Assembly (NCBI RefSeq): GCF_900113065.1
Contig: NZ_FOOA01000021.1
Span: forward strand, 1-64,000
Source: Aureimonas phyllosphaerae
GTDB taxonomy: Bacteria > Pseudomonadota > Alphaproteobacteria > Rhizobiales > Rhizobiaceae
Reading direction: 5' to 3'
Length of the DNA: 64,000 bases
Shown: positions 11,321 through 18,015 of the stretch, one piece after another
Layout of the letters: every line of letters starts with the position of its first letter
How positions within the stretch are numbered: position 1 is the first letter of the stretch
Translations under genes and position numbers: made by a program
The notes under the pieces: model-generated
The model's input: the letters and a program-made list of their open reading frames with translations, nothing else
The model's database searches: none
What the model was told of the DNA's origin: nothing

Positions 11321-13603
11321 ATGCAAAACAGGATGGCTCTTCCTCAGTCCCATGCGCGATCGACGGCGATCGCGATCCGCATCCTGATCTTCGCGCTCGG
11401 CGTCGCCCTCGTCGGGCTGACGGCCTGGCTCGGCTGGTCGGCCAACCACAACGAGGTCGAGGCGGAGCGCCGGCGCATCGACAATGCGCTCGACCAGACC
11501 ATCGCCGGTGTCCTCGACCAGCAGCGCAGCGTCGCCTGGTGGGACGACGCGGTGCGCAAGGTCGCCATGGATTACGACGCGGAGTTCACCGCCTCCAACT
11601 TCGGTCTGTTCCTGACGGAGACCTACCAGCAGGACGAAGTCTACATCGTCGACGGCATGAACCGCCCGGTCTACACGCATCGGCGCGACGCTTCGGAGAC
11701 CGAAGCGCCGTCGCCGGCCGAGGTGTCCTCGCGCCTCGCCAGACTGAAGCCCGTCCTCGACGGCGTCCGGCGGGGCGAGCGATCCTTCTCCAGCCGACGC
11801 CCCGACCTCTTCCTCGATCGACAGGCCGCCTATCAGAAGCTCGGCGGCGTGCGCACCACGGCCAACTGGTTCAGTGCCGTGATGATGATCGACGACCAGC
11901 CCTCGATCGTCACAGCGATCACGATCGGCCCGAACGTCGACATGTCGCTCGTCATGGACCGGCCGTATCTTCTCGTCAGCATCGTCAGGATCACCCCGGA
12001 GGTGCTCGAGCAGGTCGGACGCTCGCTCCTGATCTCCGACCTGCGGCTGACCCCGGAGATCGGCGAAGGACCGCTCACCGCCTCCGAGCCTTTCGTCACG
12101 GACGAGGGCCACACCGCGGGATATCTGACATGGAAGACGGCGGCCCCCGGCCAGCCGATCCTCTCGGTCATCCTGCCACTCGCCGCGATCCTGTCGATCA
12201 TCGGCGGCGTCATGGCTGGCCGCATGCTGACGCGCATCGAGGTCGCGACCGACGCGCTGGCCGTGCGCGAGGAAAAGGCCCGTCACGACGCCCGCCACGA
12301 CGACCTCTCGTCCCTGCCCAACCGGTCGGCCTTCCACGACGAGGCCGGTCACAGGGTGGAGGACGCGCTCGCCTCGTCCGGTCGCCTTCGCATCGGCTAT
12401 ATCGACATCGACCGCTTCAAGGACATCAACGACACGCTCGGCCACCACAAGGGCGACATCCTGATCCGCGAGTTCGGCGCGCGGCTGCGGCGGACCCTGC
12501 CGCAGGACATCTTTCTCGCGCGCATCGGCGGCGACGAATTCGCGATGGTAGAAAGCGGCCATGCGGTGGAGCGCAACGACATCGGCGCCCTGATCGCCGA
12601 GGCGCTCGCGACGCCGCTGCAGGTCGAGGACCTTGCGGTGACCATCACGTCCTCGGTCGGCATGGCGTCGCTGCCCCAGCACGGCACGACGCTCGACGAT
12701 CTGACACGCCACGCCGACATCGCGCTCTACGAGGCCAAGCGCCAGGGTCGCAACCGCGCCGTGACGTTCGACGGCTCGATGGCGAAGGATCTGTCCGAGC
12801 GCCACCGCATCGAGACCAGCTTGCGCGAGGCGATCCGCACCGAGAGCCTCGAACTCTACTACCAGCCGCTGGTCGACGCGCGGACCGGCCGAATCGAGGA
12901 GGCGGAGGCGCTCCTGCGCTGGCATCATCCCGAGCTCGGAACAGTGCCCCCCTCGGTGTTCGTGCCGATCGCCGAAGAGGGTGGCCTGATGCCGGAGCTC
13001 GGCGATTTCGTCCTGCGCCGCGCCGTGCGGCAGGCGCGCGACTGGCCCGACCTGTCGATCGCGATCAACCTGTCGCCGCTGCAGTTCCGCCATCGCAACC
13101 TGACCGACACGCTCCTGACCCTCACCGATGCCGACGGCGTCGATCCGCGCCGCATCATCCTCGAGGTGACGGAAAGCCTGCTGCTCAACGTCAACACGCA
13201 GACCGCCGACACGCTGAAGCGCCTGCGCCGCGCCGGCTTTCGCATCGCGCTCGACGATTTCGGCACGGGCTATTCCAGCCTGCGCTACCTCCTCGACCTG
13301 TCCTTCGACCTCATCAAGATCGACCGCTCCTTCGTCAGCGGTACGTCGCAGCAGATGGCCGCCCACACGATCGTCGCCGCGATCGTCGAGATGGGCCACG
13401 CGCTCGGCAGCCGCATCGTGGCGGAGGGCGTCGAGACCGAGGAGGAACGCCGGACCATGGCGGCGCTCGGCTGCGACCTCCTGCAGGGCTACCTCTTCGC
13501 CAAGCCGCTGCCGGCGCCGGGCCTTGCCGGCTTCGTCGCCTCGTTCAACGCCGACGTCCAGCGGCGTCTAGACGACGGACCGGAGGCGGCGCGGGTGGTC
13601 TGA
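11321..13603 (+). CDS. CHASE4-GGDEF-EAL cyclic-di-GMP signalling protein
   Basis: The 760-residue membrane protein has a first transmembrane helix (about 17-38), a periplasmic CHASE4-type sensor (about 40-260, with VAWWDDAV), a second helix (about 280-300), a GGDEF domain with intact GGDEF at about 403-407 and an EAL domain from about 500. EAL residues are complete: EALLRW, ILEVTES, DDFGTGYSS, KIDRSF and VAEGVETEE. It may both make and break cyclic-di-GMP. No RxxD inhibitory site precedes GGDEF. A possible alternative start is Met at 11333. The ligand of the sensor is unknown. Confidence 0.92.
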   Translation: MQNRMALPQSHARSTAIAIRILIFALGVALVGLTAWLGWSANHNEVEAERRRIDNALDQTIAGVLDQQRSVAWWDDAVRKVAMDYDAEFTASNFGLFLTETYQQDEVYIVDGMNRPVYTHRRDASETEAPSPAEVSSRLARLKPVLDGVRRGERSFSSRRPDLFLDRQAAYQKLGGVRTTANWFSAVMMIDDQPSIVTAITIGPNVDMSLVMDRPYLLVSIVRITPEVLEQVGRSLLISDLRLTPEIGEGPLTASEPFVTDEGHTAGYLTWKTAAPGQPILSVILPLAAILSIIGGVMAGRMLTRIEVATDALAVREEKARHDARHDDLSSLPNRSAFHDEAGHRVEDALASSGRLRIGYIDIDRFKDINDTLGHHKGDILIREFGARLRRTLPQDIFLARIGGDEFAMVESGHAVERNDIGALIAEALATPLQVEDLAVTITSSVGMASLPQHGTTLDDLTRHADIALYEAKRQGRNRAVTFDGSMAKDLSERHRIETSLREAIRTESLELYYQPLVDARTGRIEEAEALLRWHHPELGTVPPSVFVPIAEEGGLMPELGDFVLRRAVRQARDWPDLSIAINLSPLQFRHRNLTDTLLTLTDADGVDPRRIILEVTESLLLNVNTQTADTLKRLRRAGFRIALDDFGTGYSSLRYLLDLSFDLIKIDRSFVSGTSQQMAAHTIVAAIVEMGHALGSRIVAEGVETEEERRTMAALGCDLLQGYLFAKPLPAPGLAGFVASFNADVQRRLDDGPEAARVV

Positions 13604-13696
13604 ACCCGAAAGGCGTCGTTCGCTCGAGGGCCTCCGGCCTTTCGGTCGTCGGCCGTTCGTGGCAAGAGCGGGCTCAGCGTTTGGGGAACCGCGGCG

Positions 13697-14443
13697 ATGA
13701 CGAGAGCGAACGGCGCCTACAGCTGGGATCAGTTCGATTCCGAGAGCTACTTCCAGCACTATTACGGCGAGCCGCATGTCGACGACGAGGTGCTGGTCGG
13801 GCTGGTGAGCCGGGCCATCGCCCGTGCCGAGCCGGCGGGCCGGGCGCTCGAGACGATCGACATCGGCACCGGTCCGAACCTCTTTCCGCTGCTGTGCGCC
13901 CTGCCGCGCGCGAGCCGCCTGACGGCCTGGGAATTCTCGGCAAGCAACGTCGCGTGGCTCGAGGCCGAACTGCGCGCATCGCAGCTTCGGCCCCAGTGGA
14001 GCCACTTCTGGCGCGTGGTGGAAGCCTCCGTCGGGGGCGACGTCGCGCTTCCCGCCGATCCGCTCCGTAAGCTCGAGGCGCGCACCACGATCCGCCAGGG
14101 CTCGGTCTACGACCTGCCGGAAGCAGGGTGGGATCTCGCCACCATGTTCTTCTGCGCCGAATCGATCACCGGCGACGAGGCCGAGTTCGACCGCGCCTGC
14201 GCGCGCTTTGCCGGCTGCGTGCGTCCCGGCGGCACGGTGGTCGGCGCCTTCCTCGTCGGCTCCTCGGACTACGAGGTGGCCGGGCGCCCGTTCCCGATCC
14301 TCGACGTGTCGCCCGAGCGCGTGCGCGCCGTGCTGGAGCCAGCGGTGCGCGACCTCCAGTGCGAGACGATCGGGCTCGTCGATCGCGAGATCCGCAGCGG
14401 CTATTCCGGCATGCTGTTCGTCTCGGGGGTCCGCCGCGACTGA
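13697..14443 (+). CDS. SAM-dependent methyltransferase, NNMT/PNMT-like (SCO2525 type)
   Basis: The 248-residue protein opens with YSWDQFDSESYFQHYY, resembling the start of the nicotinamide N-methyltransferase/PNMT/TEMT family, followed by SAM motif I (IDIGTGPNLFPLL) and the EFSASNVAWLEAEL segment, then WSHFW. Post-motif II is present as GSVYDLPEAGWDLATMFFCAESI. The family methylates small amines in animals; bacterial SCO2525-type members have no settled substrate that I know of. No signal peptide is seen. It is 93 bases downstream of the GGDEF-EAL gene, same strand, possibly cotranscribed. Confidence 0.75.
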   Translation: MTRANGAYSWDQFDSESYFQHYYGEPHVDDEVLVGLVSRAIARAEPAGRALETIDIGTGPNLFPLLCALPRASRLTAWEFSASNVAWLEAELRASQLRPQWSHFWRVVEASVGGDVALPADPLRKLEARTTIRQGSVYDLPEAGWDLATMFFCAESITGDEAEFDRACARFAGCVRPGGTVVGAFLVGSSDYEVAGRPFPILDVSPERVRAVLEPAVRDLQCETIGLVDREIRSGYSGMLFVSGVRRD

Positions 14444-14470
14444 AGCGCCTGACAGCGCTCGAAATCCTGC

Positions 14471-15307
14471 CTAGCCGGCCGCCGAAAGGGCGCCCGCACC
14501 CTCGATCCGGCCGGGATGGGTGAACACCTCGAACTCCTCACCGCGCACCACGGCAACGAGCGTGACGCCGGCCCGTTCGGCCTCGCCGACCGCCAGCAGC
14601 GTCGGCACCGATACGGCAGCGAGCAGGCCGCAGCCCATCATCGCCGCCTTCTGGATCAGTTCCACCGAGACCCGGCTGGTGAGCACCAGGAACCCACCCG
14701 CGGGGTCGATGCCCGCGGAGGCGAGGTGCCCCGCGACCTTGTCGAGCGCGTTGTGCCGGCCGACGTCCTCGCGCACCACGACGAGTTCGCCGTTCGCGGT
14801 GGCGAAGGCTGCAGCATGAGCCGCCCGCGTGCGCCGGCCAAGGCGCTGCTCGTCCCCCATGGCGTCCATCGCCGCGACTATCACCTCCGGCCCGATCGCC
14901 AGTCGCCCGGCCACCGTCGGCAGGGCGCGGGCCGCGAGTTCCAGGCTTTCGACGCCGCAAAGGCCGCAGCCCACCGGCCCGGTCATCTGACGCTTGCGGG
15001 CAACATAGCCGGCCGCGCGCTCCGGGGTGAGCCACAACCGGCAGTCGATCCCGACCTCGGTTGCCTCGACGTCGAGCCGCTCGATTTCGGCCGGGTTCGC
15101 CGCGATGCCCTCGTTCAGGGCAAGGCCGAGCGCGAGATCGGGAAGGTCGGCGGGCGTCGCCATCATCACGGCATGGGTCGAGCCGTTGACGGAGACTGCG
15201 ACCGCGACCTCCGCCGGCAGGTCGCGCATGGCCGCCTCGAACCGACCGGCCCGAAACCGTACCGTCGCGGCCGGCCAGGCCTGGCTGTGCGCCGACGTTT
15301 CCGGCAT
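14471..15307 (-). CDS. fdhD: Formate dehydrogenase accessory sulfurtransferase FdhD
   Basis: The 278-residue protein carries the FdhD hallmarks: the CGLCG redox motif (GPVGCGLCGVESL) and the REDVGRHNALDKVAG block, then LTSRVSVELIQKAA. FdhD takes sulfur from IscS and delivers it to the bis-MGD molybdenum cofactor of formate dehydrogenases in the cytosol. The start at 15307 follows GGAGGAG. It lies 29 bases after the anti-sigma factor gene on the same strand, so sigma, anti-sigma and fdhD may form one unit. No formate dehydrogenase gene is in this window. Confidence 0.92.
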   Translation of the reverse strand: MPETSAHSQAWPAATVRFRAGRFEAAMRDLPAEVAVAVSVNGSTHAVMMATPADLPDLALGLALNEGIAANPAEIERLDVEATEVGIDCRLWLTPERAAGYVARKRQMTGPVGCGLCGVESLELAARALPTVAGRLAIGPEVIVAAMDAMGDEQRLGRRTRAAHAAAFATANGELVVVREDVGRHNALDKVAGHLASAGIDPAGGFLVLTSRVSVELIQKAAMMGCGLLAAVSVPTLLAVGEAERAGVTLVAVVRGEEFEVFTHPGRIEGAGALSAAG

Positions 15308-15336
15308 TCTCGGCTCCTCCGGCCGCATCCCGCGCC

Positions 15337-16101
15337 TCAGACGGCGCGCAGCATGCCGTGCCCCACCACGGGCCCGGTGGGCTGGCCGGTGGGCGAGCCG
15401 CCCTCCGGCTCCATCGACACGGCGAGCGCCGCGCCCGGCGTGCGCATCATTCCCATGCCGACGCCGGTGCGCGCGCGCAGGTCGACCCGCAGCGGCGCCG
15501 AGGGATCGACGAGGCCGAGCGAGATCGGGGTGCCGCCGGCCGGCACCAGCCAGAGTTCCGGCACCCGCCCCTCCTGCGCCTGCAGCGAGACGGGCATCAG
15601 CGTGGCGTGGCCGCCGTCCGGATCCACCACGGCCACGAAGAGCGGCGCCCCGCCGTTGGCGGCGATCGACGCCATCATCGGGGCGGCGGCGGGACGGAGG
15701 TCGAGCGCAAGTCCGGCAAGGCTCGCGGCGGCGAGCGCCATGGAGCCGATCGCCAGCCACTGCCAGACGGCCGACACGCGACGCCCGCCGGAGCGGGGCG
15801 ACCTAAGGGCCTGAGCGGACGGCGCGCGACCGGGCGACGCATCCCGAACGTCGCGCCTCGTCGCCGCAGGCCCGAGTTCGGCTTCGATCGCCTGCCAGAG
15901 ACGCGCGGGCGGCGACACCGCCGGTGTCTCGCCGAGAAGCGGCTGGAGCCGCTCCTCCCAGAGCCCGGTCTCGCGCGAGAGCGCCGGGTCGATGCGCAGC
16001 CGCCGCTCGAAGGCGCGGCGCTCGGCCGGCGCCAGGAGGCCGAGCGCATACTCGCCGGCCAGGGCCTCGTCGCCGCCATCCCGTTCGTTGCCCGCGCTCA
16101 T
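15337..16101 (-). CDS. Anti-sigma factor, RskA-like, membrane bound
   Basis: The 254-residue protein has an N-terminal anti-sigma region (EYALGLLAPAERRAFERRL, the usual zinc-free ASD start), a basic linker, a single transmembrane helix near residue 110-130 (WLAIGSMALAAASLAGLAL) and a periplasmic RskA C-terminal domain (about 140-250, with ELWLVPAGGTPISLG). It should hold the ECF sigma factor inactive at the membrane. Its ATG overlaps the sigma gene stop as ATGA, which fits translational coupling of the pair. The signal it senses is unknown. Confidence 0.88.
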   Translation of the reverse strand: MSAGNERDGGDEALAGEYALGLLAPAERRAFERRLRIDPALSRETGLWEERLQPLLGETPAVSPPARLWQAIEAELGPAATRRDVRDASPGRAPSAQALRSPRSGGRRVSAVWQWLAIGSMALAAASLAGLALDLRPAAAPMMASIAANGGAPLFVAVVDPDGGHATLMPVSLQAQEGRVPELWLVPAGGTPISLGLVDPSAPLRVDLRARTGVGMGMMRTPGAALAVSMEPEGGSPTGQPTGPVVGHGMLRAV

Positions 16102-16667
16102 TCTTCCAGGCATCCCTTCAACCGGATCAGGCCCCGCCGGATCACGCTCTTCATCGTTCCGAGCGGTACGCCCGCTCCCTGCGCCAGGTCCTCGTAGGTC
16201 CGCCCCCCGAAGAAGGCGGCCCGGATCGCCTGCGCCGCGCGCGGCTCCAGCCCATCGAGGCAGCCGGCTAGGCGCCGCGCCTCGCCGTCGGCTTCGAGCT
16301 GCGACAAGGCGTCGGGCGCCTCGTCCGCCACCTCGTCGGCGGCCTCGAGATCGGTTCCCGCGCGATGGTGCCGGAGCGCCCGCAGGCGGTCGATCGCCCG
16401 GTTGCGTGCCAGCGTGCACAGCCAGGTGATCGGGCTGGCGCGCGCGGGGTCGAAGCCGGAGGCCCGGTTCCAGACGGTGACGAAGACGTCCTGGAGGACG
16501 TCCTCGGCTTCCGCCTCGTCGTTCAAGATACGCAGCGTGACGCCGAATAGCTTCGCGCTCGTGAGATCGTAGACGGTGCGCAGCGCGTCGCGTTCGCCGT
16601 CCGCCACGCGGCCGAGGGCCAGGACAAGGCGCTGGCGCGCGTCTTCGGTCGAGGGGCCGTGCAGCAT
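16098..16667 (-). CDS. ECF sigma factor (SigK-like)
   Basis: The 189-residue protein has region 2 (RTVYDLTSAKLFGVTLRILNDE and EDVLQDVFVTVW) and region 4 (IRAAFFGGRTYEDLAQ and LGTMKSVIRRGLIRLKGCL), the layout of a group IV sigma factor. Pairing with an RskA-type anti-sigma places it near the SigK/ECF19-like sigma factors. The ATG at 16667 is 87 bases from the divergent DUF427 gene. The regulon is unknown; DUF427 and fdhD are candidates by position only. Confidence 0.92.
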   Translation of the reverse strand: MLHGPSTEDARQRLVLALGRVADGERDALRTVYDLTSAKLFGVTLRILNDEAEAEDVLQDVFVTVWNRASGFDPARASPITWLCTLARNRAIDRLRALRHHRAGTDLEAADEVADEAPDALSQLEADGEARRLAGCLDGLEPRAAQAIRAAFFGGRTYEDLAQGAGVPLGTMKSVIRRGLIRLKGCLEE

Positions 16668-16689
16668 ACGTCTCCGGGGCGTCGAACAG

Positions 16690-16725
16690 GGAACCGGACG
16701 GCAGGCCGCCGGATTGCTCGGAACC
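16690..16725 (+). promoter_or_regulatory. Two GGAACC hexamers, candidate ECF -35 elements
   Basis: GGAACC occurs exactly at 16690-16695 and again at 16720-16725 on the plus strand, between the divergent sigma and DUF427 genes. GGAAC is a common -35 of ECF sigma factors. The first would put its -10 near 16712 (GATT), a poor match, and give DUF427 a short leader. The second lies too close to the start codon. Confidence 0.3.
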
Positions 16726-16754
16726 AGTCATACCGGCCCTCGAGGAGGAAAGCC

Positions 16755-17117
16755 ATGTCCGCCGTCTCCCAGCCCACCCTGCGCGTCGAGCGCGAGCCGC
16801 AGCCCGTGAACGTCACCTTCCACGACACCGTCATCGCCTCGACCACCGAGGCGGTGCGGCTCTACGAGGGCAACCGCGAGCCTGTTCTCTACATCCCGCG
16901 CGAGCATGTCGAGATGGCCTATTTCGACGATTCCGACAAACGCACGACCTGCCCGCACAAGGGCGAGGCGCGCTACTGGTCGATCTCGGCGGGCGGCTAC
17001 GGCGAGACCGACGCCGTCTGGTCTTACGAGGATCCCAAGCCCGCGGCGCGCGAGATCGCCGGCTATCTCGCCTTCTATCCCGACAAGGTGCGGATCATCG
17101 TCGGCGAGGGCAAATAG
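16755..17117 (+). CDS. DUF427 family protein
   Basis: The 120-residue soluble protein matches DUF427 (NTP_transf_9): the family block YIPREHVEMAYF, then a CPHKGEARYW motif and FYPDKVRIIV near the end. The fold is a beta-tent; the molecular function is not established. GAGGAGG lies 7 bases before the ATG. It is divergent from the ECF sigma gene, whose product might control it. Confidence 0.85.
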   Translation: MSAVSQPTLRVEREPQPVNVTFHDTVIASTTEAVRLYEGNREPVLYIPREHVEMAYFDDSDKRTTCPHKGEARYWSISAGGYGETDAVWSYEDPKPAAREIAGYLAFYPDKVRIIVGEGK

Positions 17118-17132
17118 GCGTCGGTGCGGGAT

Positions 17133-17157
17133 GGAACGGATGGACGCCCAGGTTGTT
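17133..17157 (+). promoter_or_regulatory. Near-consensus EcfG-type promoter of the DUF1236 gene
   Basis: GGAAC at 17133-17137 and TGTT at 17154-17157 are 16 bases apart, one mismatch from GGAAC-N16-CGTT. The -10 ends 39 bases before the DUF1236 start codon, a usual distance. Confidence 0.45.
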
Positions 17158-17196
17158 AAGGCGGCCACAGGGACGTTCTTTCAAGGACACACAACC

Positions 17197-17631
17197 ATGC
17201 GTCGTTTCATTCTCGCTACCGCTGCCCTTGGCCTGCTGGCCGGTCCGGTCCTCGCCCAGACCACCGTCGTGACCACCACCGAGCCGAAGAGCGAAGGCGA
17301 GCAGGCGGCCGGCACGCTGGCCGGCGCCGGCACCGGCGCGGTGGCCGGTGCGCTCGTCGGCGGCCCGGTGGGCGCTGCGATCGGCGGCGTCGCGGGTCTT
17401 GCGATCGGCGGTGCGGCCTCCGCGCCGGACGAAGTGCGCCAGTACGTCGTCGCCAACCCGACCCAGCCGGTCGTGGTCGAGGGCGAGATCACGCAAGGGT
17501 CGGTCATCCCCGGCTCCGTGACGCTCGTGCCGGTGCCGTCGAACCCGGACTACGAGTATTTCTACACCTCGAACAACCAGCCGGTGATCGTCTCCAAGGC
17601 CGACCGCAAGGTCATCTACTACGCCAACTGA
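17197..17631 (+). CDS. DUF1236 protein, secreted, glycine-zipper segment
   Basis: The 144-residue protein has a signal peptide (cleaved after GPVLAQ, about residue 21), a Gly/Ala-rich stretch at about 40-75 with GxxxG repeats that looks like a glycine zipper, and a C-terminal DUF1236 domain (about 80-144, with PGSVTLVPVP and YYTSN-like strand, ending VIYYAN). DUF1236 proteins are small envelope proteins found mainly in Hyphomicrobiales; function is unknown. AAGGA precedes the ATG. A near-consensus EcfG-type promoter lies just upstream. Confidence 0.82.
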   Translation: MRRFILATAALGLLAGPVLAQTTVVTTTEPKSEGEQAAGTLAGAGTGAVAGALVGGPVGAAIGGVAGLAIGGAASAPDEVRQYVVANPTQPVVVEGEITQGSVIPGSVTLVPVPSNPDYEYFYTSNNQPVIVSKADRKVIYYAN

Positions 17632-17653
17632 GCATCGCTCGGCTGATCGAGAA

Positions 17654-17690
17654 GGGCCGCCGCGCGTCTCCCGCGCGGTGGCCCTTTTTT
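17654..17690 (+). terminator. Rho-independent terminator after the DUF1236 gene
   Basis: A 13-base stem (GGGCCGCCGCGCG with CGCGCGGTGGCCC, one G-T pair), a 5-base loop and six T residues at 17685-17690 form a textbook terminator 22 bases after the stop codon. Confidence 0.92.
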
Positions 17691-17694
17691 CGTG

Positions 17695-17979
17695 TCAGCG
17701 GTCGCTGTGCCCGAGGCTGCGCTCCGGGTCGAGTCGGTCGCGCACGCGCTGCTTCAGCACCTTGGCTTCGGGAAAGCCGCCGTCGGCCTTGCGCTCCCAG
17801 ATCGTCTCGCCGTCGTAGGCGATCTCGAACGCCCCGCCGGTGCCGGGCAGGAGGGCCACTTCGCCGAGATCCGGCCCGAAGGTCTGCAGGAGTTCCTGCG
17901 CGAGCCAGGCGGAGCGCAGGAGCCACTGGCACTGCGTGCAGTAGCGGATGGTGATGCGGGGGGCCGGGTTCGGTTCCAT
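17695..17979 (-). CDS. SelT/SelW/SelH family thioredoxin-like protein (Cys form)
   Basis: The 94-residue protein has the Rdx/SelW fold signature: a first strand ending in CTQC (CxxC near residue 14-17), then WLLRSAWLAQELLQTF, a GGAFEI strand and IWERKADGGFPEAKVLKQ. It lacks selenocysteine; both active-site positions are Cys with no in-frame TGA. Probable thiol redox role in the cytosol; partner unknown. It starts 36 bases after the dnaE2 stop on the same strand and could be read with the mutagenesis operon. Confidence 0.85.
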   Translation of the reverse strand: MEPNPAPRITIRYCTQCQWLLRSAWLAQELLQTFGPDLGEVALLPGTGGAFEIAYDGETIWERKADGGFPEAKVLKQRVRDRLDPERSLGHSDR

Positions 17980-18015
17980 CGGCGTCCTTCCAGCGGCTGT
18001 GCCTCGCTCCAGCCT

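Noticed and set aside
16720-16725. Second GGAACC as a DUF427 promoter
   Set aside because: A -10 would fall on the ribosome binding site 10-15 bases before the start codon, and no CGTT-like element is present there.
17695-17979. Selenoprotein reading of the SelW-like gene
   Set aside because: The active site is CTQC with no in-frame TGA, so no selenocysteine is needed.
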